Below, piece after piece: positions 9,426 to 19,790 of a stretch of DNA of 64,000 bases. The first letter of the stretch is position 1. The number at the start of each line of letters is the position of its first letter. The stretch is taken from positions 2,666,001 to 2,730,000 of the forward strand of contig OZ251227.1 in the NCBI GenBank assembly GCA_965240325.2, read 5' to 3'. A program made the position numbers and the translations under genes. Below the pieces are notes generated by a model, which did not search any database, had not been told where the DNA came from, and was given only the letters and a program-made list of their open reading frames with translations. This DNA is from Rebecca billardiae RCC1528. Its lineage: Eukaryota; Haptophyta.

Positions 9426-11821
9426 TCAGTAGTACGCCGCCGCCTCGCGCGTGACGATGATCTCGTCGGCGTCGGCGTACGAGGCAGCGGCGAGGTGCTC
9501 GCGCAGCTCGCTCTCCGCGCGGCGCGCGGCGATCGCGCGGCGGGTGGCGTGCGCGCCGAGCGCGGCGAGCGCCACGAGCGAAAAGCCACCCAGCGCCGCC
9601 GTGAGCGCCCCCATGGCCGTGCGCTCGGGCGAAGGCACAAAGACAGGCGCGCCGGCGCGCAGCAGCTTGAACGCCGAGGGTGGCAGCGCGCCGAACGGCT
9701 CCTCCTCCTCCATCATCCACTCGTGCGAGTAGTCCGGCACGAGCTCCGCCGCGCCGTCAAAGTCGCACGTCGCCCACGTGTGGTTCTTGCGGTGCGCCTT
9801 CCAGTAGTAGGTGAAGATCTCCGTCGCCTTGTCGGCGCGCGAGTCGGCGGAGGTGCCGAGGCACCACTGGATCGGCGCCATGTACGGCTGGCTGCACGCC
9901 CACTCGACCTGCGCGTGCAGCACCTTCACCTTCACGCCGTCCTTCGCGCGGCAGATGAACGAGGACTTGTCCTCGAGCTGGCACGGCGGCGCGCCGCGCG
10001 GCGCGTGTGCGGGTGCGCACGGGGCGTGCGCGCGCGTGAGCGAGGCGCGTGCGCGGCGCGCGGAGTGCGTGCAATGCGCGCGCGCGCGCGCACGTTGCAC
10101 GCGGTGCGCACGGCGTCGGTGGTGAGCGCGTCCTCGGGCATCCACCCCTTCTCCACGCTGCGCATGTAGTCCCACTTGGGCTCGAGCTCCGTCTTGAAGT
10201 TCCAGAAGAACCAGCCCTGCCCCGAGAGGAACCCATTCAATTTCTTGTGCGCAAACGCGGTGGTGATCTCATCGTCGCGACCGTCAGGCCACGCGCGGTC
10301 GATCGGGCACCAGCCGAAGCGCGGCGTGGACTCGCCCGTGCCGAACGGGCCCTGGTCCGCCTTCGCCGGGTCCGGCGGCGCGCCCGGCTGCTCGGGCCCC
10401 ATGTACGGATCCGCGCACCACGTCCAGTCGCACTCGACCATCGGGAATCCGTTCAAGTTGTCGTTGAAACCGTTGAGCCACATCGCGCAGTTGTCGCTCG
10501 CGAGCGAGAACTCGCCGACGACGAGCGGCATCACGCGCTGCTCGATCGACTGGATGAGGTCCTTCGAGCCGCACGCGTCGAGGAAGAAGTTCACCGCCGG
10601 CTGCTGCGGCGACCACGCCTGGTGCATGTGCGAGTCGAGAAGCACGCCGTCACACCCCTTCATGAAGCCCTCCCAGATGTCGAGCCTCGGGCGGAAGGAG
10701 TCGTGCATCATGTAGAGCCAGCCCGGGGCGCGGCGCTTCATCGCCTTGTACCCCTCCCAGTAGAACCGCTTGAGCGGGCTGCGCGCGCGCCGAGAAGGTG
10801 GGGGGGGCGCGGGCGGGGCGTGAGGCGCGGCGGCACGAGCGCGCGCGCGCGCGCGGCCGCGCGGCCGCGGCGCGGCAGCGGAGGGGGCGCGCGCGCTCGG
10901 CGCGCCCGCGCCGCCGCCGCACCCGACGGGCGTGAACTGCCACGGCTCGTTGAGCGGCTGCAGGCCGATGACGGCCGGGTGGTCCTTGTACTGGTCCGCG
11001 ATCATCCGGAGCACGTCCACCACCAGGTCGACGTTGCCCCAGTTGATGGTGCTCTGCCGGACGTGCCGCCCGTCCCATGTGCCCAGCCAGCCCGCCTCCT
11101 GCATCGGCCAGTGCGCAAACGTGATCGAGCCGACGGGCGAGCTGCGCATCGCGTAGTCCCACTCGAGCCGGCGCATCATGCCCGAGTTGTCGAACCCGTT
11201 CTGCGAGTCCACCACGCCGTGCAGGTCGATCACTGCCTTCAGCCCGTACTTGTGCGCCAGGTCCAGAACGCGGTCGAGCTCGTCGAGCGAGCCGGCGGTA
11301 CAATTCACGTACGGTCCGTACGGCCGCCACATCCAGTCGCCGACGGGGATGCGCAGCGAGTTGATGTTCATCTTGGCTAGCTTCTTGATGTCCTCCTCCG
11401 TCACCCACGTGCGCCAGTGCCGCCGCAGCTGCACGTTGCCCTCCTCGGGCCCAAGCGCCTGGCAGAAGGTGTACATGTCCAGACCGGTGTTGTCGGCCAC
11501 GTCGTCGCCGAAGCGCTTGTCCGCGCCGAGGAACTGGTAGAAGAGGGAGGGCGTGATCCATGGCTCCAGGAGCAGCCAGCCGCCCAGCCCAACCCCGCGG
11601 AACGGCTCGTCGAACGGCGTGCGCGTGCTGTCGCACGTCATCGCGCCGTCATCAACACTGAATTTGAGCGGCAGCTCGTCGGCGGCCGGATCGTCGAAGC
11701 GATAGTCGTCGCCGCCGTTGTAGTCCGGGCCAAACTCGCCGTACTCGATCCGCGCGTCGGTGCGCACGGCGCAGCCGAGCGCGAGCGCGAGCGCGAGCGC
11801 GCGCCTCCCCTCGCCGAGCAT
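9426..11821 (-). CDS. exo-beta-1,3-glucanase, GH5 family, secreted and membrane-anchored
   Basis: Predicted to hydrolyse beta-1,3-glucan from chain ends. Exons (minus): 11821-10923, 10778-10112, 9977-9426; the product is about 705 aa. The start is the ATG opening a signal peptide ([16 protein letters not shown]). The catalytic domain begins [19 protein letters not shown], close to yeast EXG1. The acid/base Glu is in LQPLNEPW and the nucleophile Glu in [11 protein letters not shown] large insert follows the nucleophile ([25 protein letters not shown]), and [12 protein letters not shown] marks the barrel end. Near the C-terminus a hydrophobic segment ([19 protein letters not shown]) followed by Arg suggests a membrane anchor. 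Both introns are GC-rich (144 and 134 bp; donors GTGCGG and GTGCGC), and the first stays open in frame. In chromophyte algae such enzymes act on storage or wall beta-glucan. Confidence 0.88.
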
Positions 11822-12138
11822 GCCGCCCAGCAGTCGTCGTCGGCTTTTCGCGACGTCCTTCGGCCAGCCAGCAGGCGGCTTTTTGCAGTCCGTTGGCCGT
11901 CCGTGGCTACGGGAAATGCGGCCAAACGACTGGACAGCTGTGACGATCGGCAAACCCGGTCTCGGCCGCGTGTGTCCCAGCCGGTGCAAGGGGACGCACG
12001 GCCGTGGTCGGCAGGACAAGCCGCGGTCCCGGACCCCTTTGCGGTGAAGGGCCCGATTCACCCGCCGATGAAAGCTCGCCAGCGTGCCAGCTACTCGCAG
12101 CCTCCAATCATCACAGTCATCGGATGATTCGGCGCATC
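11822..12138. promoter_or_regulatory. upstream region of the glucanase gene
   Basis: This 317 bp gap lies between the glucanase start and the 3' end of the sulfotransferase gene, both on the minus strand. It should hold the glucanase promoter and the sulfotransferase 3' end. No clear core-promoter motif is visible. Confidence 0.35.
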
Positions 12139-13056
12139 TCACCGGCGGCGGAGCTCCTGGTGCTTCCGCCTGCCCGCGAGCTCCTTGCACCGCTGGATGA
12201 TCTTCGGTGCATGATGGTCCCAGTGTCGCGCGTGCAGGAGCTCGATCGGCGGTGGCACGGCGGTGTCCGCGCCGCTGCTCGCGCTGGCGGCGGCGCTGAA
12301 ATGCTTCGAGGTGATGGGCAGCCGCCAAAAGGCCATGACCCGGCGCATCACCTCGTCCGGCCGTGCAACGAGCTCCTCGTAGTGCACGATGAGCAGCCGC
12401 CCGCTGTGCGCCTCCGCCTGCCGCTCCCACTCGCGCGCGTACCGTTCGTACGCAGCGCGCATCGTCTCGAACGGAATCCGGTGCCGGCGAGTGTCCTTGC
12501 CCTCGAGGCTGGCGCAGATGCGCTGGAGGTCCTCCTTAGTGTCGCCGGTCTCGCTGAGGTGCCGCTTCACGGCCGAGTCCGCGGCGGCCGTCGCGTTCCG
12601 CACCAGCACCACGGCGCCGGGCGCGTCTGCCGCGCCGGCGCGCAGCACGCGAGAGAGCGCCTCTCGGTTGCCGCTCGTCGGCAGCAGGTGCAGCCGCATC
12701 ACGCGCTCCTGCTCGACGATCTCGCGGAGGCGGGGCTCGTCGTACCCGTCGCACGAGTCGGCATGACGGATCGCCGAGAGCACGCGCTCCTCCTCGCTCA
12801 CCACGACCCCGCTCGCCAGCGCCTTCTCCACCACCTGGTACAGCCGCGGCTTCCCGATCTTGGCGCACTCGACGCGGTGCTGCGCGTTCGGCTTGTCGCC
12901 CATGAGCTGCCGCGCGGTGAGCAGCAGGGAGGTCGAGCCCGGCTTTGGCATCGCGATGAGCAGCCGCCCTCGGCAGTTGCCCGGGCCGCTCGCCGCGACG
13001 AGAATGGCGAGGACCGATCGCAGCAGTGGCGAGGTGCGCGACCGTCGCGACGCCAT
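12139..13056 (-). CDS. sulfotransferase family protein
   Basis: Likely transfers sulfate from PAPS to a glycan or small molecule. The 305 aa single-exon product starts with a short N-terminal hydrophobic segment (SPLLRSVLAILVAA), consistent with a Golgi signal-anchor or signal peptide. The PAPS 5'-phosphosulfate loop is seen as AMPKPGSTSLLLTARQL (about residues 35-52). A segment resembling the 3'-phosphate site reads GAVVLVRNATAAADSA, and RLLIVHYEELVARPDEVMRR is the conserved C-terminal block of sulfotransferases. I chose MASRRSRT because it places the hydrophobic stretch at the N-terminus; the frame stays open upstream to 13353. The substrate cannot be told. Confidence 0.75.
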   Translation of the reverse strand: MASRRSRTSPLLRSVLAILVAASGPGNCRGRLLIAMPKPGSTSLLLTARQLMGDKPNAQHRVECAKIGKPRLYQVVEKALASGVVVSEEERVLSAIRHADSCDGYDEPRLREIVEQERVMRLHLLPTSGNREALSRVLRAGAADAPGAVVLVRNATAAADSAVKRHLSETGDTKEDLQRICASLEGKDTRRHRIPFETMRAAYERYAREWERQAEAHSGRLLIVHYEELVARPDEVMRRVMAFWRLPITSKHFSAAASASSGADTAVPPPIELLHARHWDHHAPKIIQRCKELAGRRKHQELRRR

Positions 13057-14220
13057 CGTGCAAGGAGAAGAGTGGAGGCAAAAACGATGAACCGAAATAC
13101 CCCCATACCCGGTGCGTTGCAGATTTAATGCAGGGCTGGCCGGCTGGGAATTCGTCGTGCCGTGACCGTCACGTGTCGTCACGTCTGGGGCCCAACAGGC
13201 GTGATCACGTGATGCCATCACGTGACGAGTCCGGCCCACTGGAGGGTCCGGGGGGTCTCCCCCGGGGCCTCGCCGGCCTGAGCTAGGTGACGATTTTTGG
13301 GCCTGCTTTCCCAAATAAAAATTTGGACCGCCGCTTTTTAGGCGGGCGGTCAAATTTCGCCGATTTTTGGGTCCGGGACCATGTTCGTGTTATTTTATTC
13401 ACATATTGCAATCCGATTCGCATGCCGAGCTGGCTGAACACAGTTTATGGGAAGGGCTCGAGAGTAGCTAGGGCCGGTCCCGGTTATTTAAGTTCTACGT
13501 CACTCGTCGACAGATTTCTAGTTTTAATAATTAATTAGCATGCCGCGTATAGCCTGCTATGAGTATGCCGGGCGCCGGGCGCGCCACCTGCACCGTGGGC
13601 GGTGATCCGTGGGCCCCCGAGCAGCCTGTTCTAGCCACGCACACAGGCGAAGCCCGTATCGCTGACCTCGGCGGGACCGGCGTAGCGTACGCACAGAACG
13701 TTCCCTGCCGCCATGAGGCCGTGTACATCTCGCCCGATATGCTGCCCGCCGTAGCTTCTGTGGCCCCACGGGCTGCCTGGCACGCCGAGTGCCGCCGACA
13801 TCCGCGAGTAGGTGCACACCTCCGAAACAGCCTCGGCGCGCGGTTCAAACGACTGCACGCACGTGTGCACGTCCGCCCCCGTACGCCCTGACCACCTGGG
13901 CGCCCAGTGGCGCACATACCATGCAGCGCATCCACCGCATCTGCAGCTCGCCTGCCGACCCGCACGGTGCACGCTGGTCCACGGCTGGAGCGTGAGGAGA
14001 GAAGCGACGAGCTCATCAGGGGGCGGGCCAGGAGGCCGGCGAACGTGCTTTGACCACGCGGCATGCGCTCTGGACCGTGCGGTACGCGGTCGGCGTGCAC
14101 GAGCCTCGAACTAGCGGCAGCCATGACTGTTAGTGTTACGTCGCAGTCCGGCGGTTTCCTGCCGTGCCATTAATAACCAGCTGTACGCATACAGCTGTAA
14201 GTTGAATATCAAGACTGCAA
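13057..14220. other. gene-poor region with a hairpin
   Basis: Around 13,315-13,360 an A/T-rich patch forms a short hairpin (TTGGACCGCCGC against GCGGGCGGTCAA), flanked on both sides by GATTTTTGGG; related GATTTTT-bearing sequence is near 16,830 and 46,430, suggesting a dispersed family. The 198-codon minus frame at 13,531-14,124 has no recognisable motif and competes with another minus frame over the same bases (13,631-13,972). Not called as a gene. Confidence 0.4.
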
Positions 14221-14221
14221 G

Positions 14222-14441
14222 CGGACCCATGATTGTCGTGTCCGCCAGTGCACGGGTGTCCGGGCCAGTGCACGAGGGTCCGGTGTTTTTGCGCTGAAGG
14301 TCGGGCGCCGTTTCATCAACAATTCAACAAAGTCTGAAATATGTCGCGCTTTCTTGCGCCCGGCACCGTCAGGACACCCGTCACTGTCCCGTGCACTGCA
14401 CTGGCAGTGGCGGACACGACATGGGTTAGTCATTGGGTCCG
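14222..14441. mobile_element. foldback (MITE-like) element, about 220 bp
   Basis: CGGACCCATGATTGTCGTGT plus CCGCCAGTGCACGGGTGTCC on the left is matched in reverse complement on the right by GGACACCCGTCACTGTCCCG, CAGTGGCGGACACGACATG and TTGGGTCCG. The arms are about 80 bp with small gaps, leaving a short A/T-richer loop (about 14,310-14,345). No open frame of note; consistent with a hairpin MITE. Confidence 0.6.
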
Positions 14442-14718
14442 AGCCTCCACTCTCCAGTCTCCACTGCGGCGCTCTCTGACCCCCCACTCCCCAGGGCCAG
14501 GCAGTCGTTCGATAGTTATAAGTCCCCTTGCCTTAACGACGCCATGCAGTGGTATGCAACGGGCAAGCGTCGATCAGGCTCAGACAGACAGCAGTCATCC
14601 AAGACTCTATATAACTCTAACGCTTTTTTAATATTAGCAGACGCGAGTAGCAGTCGAGCCAGCAGTCCAGCAGACCGTTGGCCGATGGCGATTGAGATCC
14701 TGATATCGATTATGATAT

Positions 14719-14725
<7 letters not shown>
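14442..14725. other. spacer between foldback element and (TA)n array
   Basis: No gene or clear repeat is visible in this stretch. Confidence 0.4.

Positions 14726-14813
<88 letters not shown>
14726..14813. repeat. (TA)n microsatellite
   Basis: A pure TA array of about 88 bp preceded by TATGATATATACATG. Open frames reading YIYI here are not genes. Confidence 0.95.
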
Positions 14814-14814
<1 letters not shown>

Positions 14815-17068
14815 CAAGCACTGAGAGTCGGAGTGTTAGTGTACGACGACGACGTGACGGCGCCATCAGTAGATGAATGATGATCTGAAGAATGAATAAA
14901 TATATAAACAACATCCCGCGATCGGCCGGCGCGCACACGGGCCAGATTCAATTATTGCCGTAAGGCCTACTGCTGTAAGTGAGTGAGTGACTAGCCTGGT
15001 CCAAACGCACTGGAGCACTTTCGGGGATTTTATCGCCAAATGAACGCGGGCCCCTAGGCACGCGCTCACACCCGGAAACAGCGTAACAAATGGGCCCAGC
15101 CCGGGCGCAGCAAAAGTTTCGGCCTAAAAATCGCATCCGTGGCCCGTCGTGAGCGTGCGCGCGCGCGCCGCGGACAACTACGGACACATAGAGAATCGTC
15201 AGTCCGAATGTGGGTAAGTACTTAGCCGAAATGAGCCCAAACGCACGAACTTACTTATTGGCGTACGTCGAGGCGAGCATGAACCCTGGTACAGGCCATT
15301 AGGATGGGCTGTGGTCTGTGCGCAAGTGGCCGTACTCAACTACTGCAAGATCGACAATATTACCCATTTATACCCGCATATTATGGGCAATGTACCCGCA
15401 TAAGTATGCGTTCTGGACCTGTATAATTAAAATGCCACTATGTCGTTACATATTCGCCATAGGTGGGTAGCTGTCCCAGGCTGCACGATTAGTGCGGCGC
15501 TCGGGGTGCAGTGGTCGGACGAGGCTCCGCCTGGCCTTCCGCGCACTCCTGCAGACAAGAAGAGGGCCGGACTCCCACCCGGCCAGGCGTGCGGCAGTCG
15601 GTCAGGTGCTGGACCTGGTCTGGAGACCATCTCCTGCGTGGCAACTGGCCGATCTGCGGCACAACGCGCGCCGCCGTGAGCCACACGGCAGGTTCGCAAT
15701 GGATCCGGATCGCGTGTCCATGGCGGCGTGCATCGAGTCATTCAAGCTGTCAAGTCGCGTGCCACGCCCGCCCTTTCACTTGGGGCATCAGTACTGCCTA
15801 CAACGACGACATGTGCGTCCTTAGATGAGGCATAATCGCGATTCTAGCTGCCCGTCCAAGGGTCAGATCGCACGTCTTTGCTCGCCCGACAGCCTCAACG
15901 GCGGACTGATGTGATCCGCGGGTGACGATGCGACCGCTTCGAGTGCGCCTACGGCCACCACCGGGGTGGGGATCGTTCATGGGCACCCTCTGCGTGCCAT
16001 GACATGCTCTGGCCGTGCGTGGTGACTTGGCCCACCGCGCGTAAACGGGAAAGACACCCGAGCACGTGCTTCCGAGCCACCCGAATGGCACAATGTGCCA
16101 CCCATGGACACCAAACACGTGCCAGAGCGCGAGCCTTGCGTGCTGGAGTAGCCGCACGACACCAAGGAAGACGTATGAGCGCTCTAAACCATCTTCAAGC
16201 GACGACTCCGTCGACTCTGCCTCGCAGACCGCGGTACGATCCTCGACCTTGTGCTCGCAGCAAAGGCCATGACGGTAAAGCAGCACCCAGGCGATGGGAG
16301 TCAGCCGGCAGCCACTACACTGCGACTGTACACACCCAGCCCCGCAAGGCGAGCCATCCTGCTCGCCACCAGCCCGTCATACAGCTCCACGAGGAGCACA
16401 AATCGACAGCCGCCGCTCAGGACGACCCATGCGCAAACGTGACGGGACTGGCCGGATGAAGCGTTGGCGATGCGCAGCGCGCCCAACGCTGGTGGTGGCA
16501 TCGAGTACATGCTAGGGGTAGGCGGTGGCCCACACGAGCCGTCGCGTGGCCCGCATATTACCCGAGGTGGCCCGTCTCGAAGGCGCCGCGCAACCCAGCA
16601 GGTGAGCGTTCGACGCGCGCCGTCAGGCGAGAAGTCGACCTGGCGACGGACCGCGGGCGGCGGAAGCAACGCAGACATGTCGCTCAAGGTGTGCACGCAC
16701 ACCACCGGGGCACCCGAACGATGTGTCCAGCACTACACCTGACATGAGGCGGCGCAGTCGTCCAGTCGAGGCTCTCGAGCCCCTTCCCGACCTTCGTCGC
16801 GGCGAGCCGTCGGACGGCCGGTGGCGATTTTTGACGAGCGCGACGAGCGACGAGAAAATCGGGAGAAATCAGGCGCCCAAAATCCGAAAAGGCTTTTTCA
16901 CTGGCGAAAATCGGGATGGACCAGGCTTCGCCTGCCTGAGCTGTGTGCGTCTCTTATTCTTAGTAAACTGTAACGCCAAGCAGGGCAGAGCGCTGCCTCG
17001 CAGACGAGTCCGGCCGGGCCCGGGACGAACGATGCCGCGCCGGCTTGGCGCTGCCACCGTGTCTCACA
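14814..17068. other. gene-poor region, possible transposon relics
   Basis: Open frames at 15,427-15,741, 15,798-16,286 and 16,301-16,705 (all minus) follow each other but are in different frames and match no family I know. They could be remains of one transposon ORF. At 16,830-16,930 a patch with GATTTTTGACG and CGAAAATCGGGATGGACC precedes GGCTTCGCCTGCCTGAGCT; a similar end (GGCCTCGCCGGCCTGAGCT) lies near 13,265. No gene is called. Confidence 0.35.
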
Positions 17069-18115
17069 TCATACACCTGCATCGCATCTGCGTTTCCACT
17101 CGATCACGTCCGCCGCGTATGCTCTGCGTAACAACTTGCACCAGTCTTTCTTGCCCGAGAGCATCGAGTGCGACGGCGTGCTTGCTGTAATATTGGGCAC
17201 CGTGACAGCCGCGTTTGCCTGTGGGCATTGACGGATGCGCTCGAGGCGGTCTGGCTCAACGCTGATGTTCGCCAAGCTCAATGCTGCTTCGAAGCCCGTG
17301 TGCAGCCGCTCACACAACGTGGCCGCGTCGTAGCAGACGACGGTAGTGTTCGCGCTGATGAAGTGCGTCTGCGGCAGCAGGTGCACGCGATACTTCTTGC
17401 TGCACACGTGCCCGCGCTCGAACTTGAGCCCTGTTCGGAATCCCTTTGGGAGCACATGCGACGCCCGCCCACCGACGCATTCTTCGTAGGTGCCGTTGCT
17501 CATGAAGTCGATTGCTTTCTGCGCAAAGTCGTGGAGGCTCACATCTGGCCACCGCTCCTTTTTCTTCGTCTGAAAAACCCACAGGGAGACCATCCGCTCG
17601 CAAGGCTCCCGCAGCACAGCAAGTGTGTGCAGCTCGTGCAGCCGTGCGCCCGAGCACCACTCAGCGTGCGGACAGCCGTCGGCGTGGTTATGCACAACAA
17701 TGTCAGGAGAGTTGAGCTGGCGTGTCGCTATCATCAGTGTGGTCGAGCCAGTCTTCGGCACACGCATCACGTGCAGCGCGTTCCGCGGCTTGATGGCCGT
17801 TGAGTGGCATGGATTATGCCCCGCGCGCGAGTCGGTGCAGCGCATAGGATCGCGCAAGCACTTGTCGAACTCGATAGCGGGCCATGGCTCGCCGGCAGTT
17901 CGATTGCGGTCGCAGGCCGCTTGTCCCGGGGCGACCATGTTGAGCACGAGCATCGTGCCGACGAGCTGGCGGCGCCATGCCGTGTGGGCGGAAGTACCAC
18001 CGGAAGCGAACCAGGCGGAGCTAAATGAGGGCGGGGCCCAGCGGAAGAGCGGCCGAGCGACGGCGGAAGACCTTGCGCGTTCCTGCCCCCCCCGCTGGCT
18101 GGTACTCTCCGCCAT
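17069..18115 (-). CDS. sulfotransferase family protein (carbohydrate type)
   Basis: Probably a Golgi PAPS-dependent carbohydrate sulfotransferase. The 348 aa product has an N-terminal hydrophobic stretch (RRQLVGTMLVLNMVAP) that could act as a signal anchor. The 5'-phosphosulfate loop is RVPKTGSTTLMIATRQL (about residues 118-134), close to the RxxKTGSTTL form of heparan and galactose sulfotransferases. The 3'-phosphate site is LAVLREPCERMVSLWVF. Cysteines are scattered through the lumenal part and NGT, NTT, NIS and NIT sequons suggest glycosylation. The start is uncertain: a second Met follows within the putative anchor. It shares a 317 bp divergent promoter interval with the glycosyltransferase-like gene, which supports a joint role in glycan building. 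Confidence 0.8.
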   Translation of the reverse strand: MAESTSQRGGQERARSSAVARPLFRWAPPSFSSAWFASGGTSAHTAWRRQLVGTMLVLNMVAPGQAACDRNRTAGEPWPAIEFDKCLRDPMRCTDSRAGHNPCHSTAIKPRNALHVMRVPKTGSTTLMIATRQLNSPDIVVHNHADGCPHAEWCSGARLHELHTLAVLREPCERMVSLWVFQTKKKERWPDVSLHDFAQKAIDFMSNGTYEECVGGRASHVLPKGFRTGLKFERGHVCSKKYRVHLLPQTHFISANTTVVCYDAATLCERLHTGFEAALSLANISVEPDRLERIRQCPQANAAVTVPNITASTPSHSMLSGKKDWCKLLRRAYAADVIEWKRRCDAGV

Positions 18116-18432
18116 CGCATTCGCTTCACGCGTGTGCCCGCCGAGGTACCAGTCCGGCCAGGAGAGTAAAAAGATGCGAGCGAGTCGTGATGCTGGTGGT
18201 GCCGATGGTGATCAAGGGCGATAAAAACGCTTCGAACACAGCTCACTGGCGAGCGCCCGAGCGGGCGTCATTCGTGCGACTACGACGATTCGAGGGAATT
18301 GCCGCGCCCTGACCGCCCTCATGCTTACAATTCACAATAGAAGTCCTGCGTCATGATCATTCATCAATCACGCCTTAGTCACTATTTTTTACACGGTTCC
18401 GGGCTTTCCGGCATTATCCCGGCCGCAGTGCA
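18116..18432. promoter_or_regulatory. divergent promoter interval
   Basis: This 317 bp interval separates the start codons of the sulfotransferase (minus) and glycosyltransferase-like (plus) genes and must contain both promoters. It includes an A/T-richer patch at about 18,325-18,400. No TATA box can be assigned with confidence. Confidence 0.45.
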
Positions 18433-19560
18433 ATGGCACGCCACGTTCGTCCCGTCCGTCGGCGGTGTATCGCGACGCACATCATCGCGATGCTGGCGTG
18501 CTGGGTCGTGCCCATGTCAGCCGGGGCCGCGTCCCCCATCCACACCCTGCCGTGGCCGCTGGTCGGTGCTGGCGGCGTCCACGACTTTGCGCCGGCCGAC
18601 ACTGTCAGCAGCGAGCCGCGTTGGCCGGGCGGCGCAGCCAACGCCTTGTCGTCCCGACCTGCTCGTCCCTCGCCGGGGCGACGCGGCAAGCCCGAGGTCA
18701 CACGCGTGATCAAGAACATGGACGCGCTGCGGATCCCGGCCAACGCGAGCCGCAAGTACAGGGCCGCGTTCGAGCGCGGCGATGGCGGCGTGGCTGTGTG
18801 CCTGGTCGGAGAGCTGCGCACTTTTGGTCTGCCGATGGTCGCGCGCTCGCACGCCACGCTGCTGAGCCAGTGGCGCGCCGACGTGTTCGTGTACTACCAC
18901 ACGCGGCACAACGCCATGAACCGGGGCCACCATGGCGCGTACGATGATTGCGGGCTGGACGAGGCGCTGCTGCACGCGCTGCGCCCCGCAGTGGTGCTCA
19001 GACTGGACCCGCTGCTAGCCCGCTGCCCGAGCATCGCCGCCATCCAGTTCCACTCGACGGCCAGCTGCTTCAAGGACGCGTACGAGTACTCGCGGCGCTA
19101 CCGGCCGACGCCGTACCGCACCTACGTGCGCCTGCGGCCCGACATGCTCCTGCGCGTGCCCAACGTGCGGCCGCCATACATCTTGCCCGACGATACACGC
19201 GCGCACACCGCCGAGCCGAAGCACGACATGGCGTTTGCGTTCAGCCTGCACGGCGCTATCGGCTTCATCAACCAGGGCGTAATCATGTGGCGCCCTTGCC
19301 CGTTTGGGCCCACCTACGAGCGTTGGGCGCCGCTCATGGAGAACACAGTGTCCTGGCCGCTCGACTACGCGATCGTCCGAAGCGGCTCGCCGCTCCGGCT
19401 CCCGTGGACGCGCCAGGACCTGAAGGACAGCTGGATCAAGGAGGTTCGGCAGCAGGTCAAGAAGAAGCCGTGGCTGGTGGCGTGCGCACAGAACTACACC
19501 GCCAACAGCCCAACAGAAAGGACACTCGGCGCGTATCCGCCGTACGGTCGAGTATTATAA
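18433..19560 (+). CDS. secretory-pathway glycosyltransferase-like protein
   Basis: A single-exon 375 aa protein. A basic N-terminus and hydrophobic segment (IIAMLACWVVPMSAGAA) mark a signal peptide or type II anchor, followed by a Pro/Gly-rich stem. The core begins AVCLVGELRTFGLPM and RADVFVYYHTRHN, the pattern CxxGxxRTF...DVFxY seen in a group of uncharacterised eukaryotic and viral glycosyltransferase-like proteins. RTYVRLRPDMLL and GFINQGVIMWRPCPFG complete the conserved region. No DXD motif stands out, so activity and donor are unknown. It shares a promoter interval with the adjacent sulfotransferase, which fits a glycan-assembly role. Assignment rests on pattern similarity only. Confidence 0.6.
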   Translation: MARHVRPVRRRCIATHIIAMLACWVVPMSAGAASPIHTLPWPLVGAGGVHDFAPADTVSSEPRWPGGAANALSSRPARPSPGRRGKPEVTRVIKNMDALRIPANASRKYRAAFERGDGGVAVCLVGELRTFGLPMVARSHATLLSQWRADVFVYYHTRHNAMNRGHHGAYDDCGLDEALLHALRPAVVLRLDPLLARCPSIAAIQFHSTASCFKDAYEYSRRYRPTPYRTYVRLRPDMLLRVPNVRPPYILPDDTRAHTAEPKHDMAFAFSLHGAIGFINQGVIMWRPCPFGPTYERWAPLMENTVSWPLDYAIVRSGSPLRLPWTRQDLKDSWIKEVRQQVKKKPWLVACAQNYTANSPTERTLGAYPPYGRVL

Positions 19561-19790
19561 TAATGCGCTGGCTGACAACGAGCTCACTGCTCAGACTGCA
19601 TGGCTCGACTGCTCTGTCTCCGATGCGCTGATGACGAGTCGGGCGATCACTCACACTCGTCCCGGACGATGCCTATACGACTCATTCTATGATTTAACTA
19701 CGACACTGACTCGGTCGTCACTCGGGCCGCACTGCTATTACAAAACTAATAAATAAAGTCTCATCACAGGCCTGGTATAAGCTAGTAGTG
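19561..19790. other. convergent 3' ends
   Basis: These 230 bp separate the 3' ends of the glycosyltransferase-like gene and the IQANK1-like gene. An AATAAA-like word (AATAAATAAAG at about 19,749) could serve as a polyadenylation signal on the plus strand. Confidence 0.4.

Noticed and set aside
10049-11380. 443-codon plus frame
   Set aside because: Antisense shadow of the glucanase gene, whose own strand shows clear GH5 motifs.
13531-14124. 198-codon minus frame
   Set aside because: No recognisable family and competing frames of similar quality; kept only as part of a gene-poor region.
15798-16705. Consecutive minus frames of 162 and 134 codons
   Set aside because: Possible transposon relics, but no transposase motif could be identified and they are in different frames.
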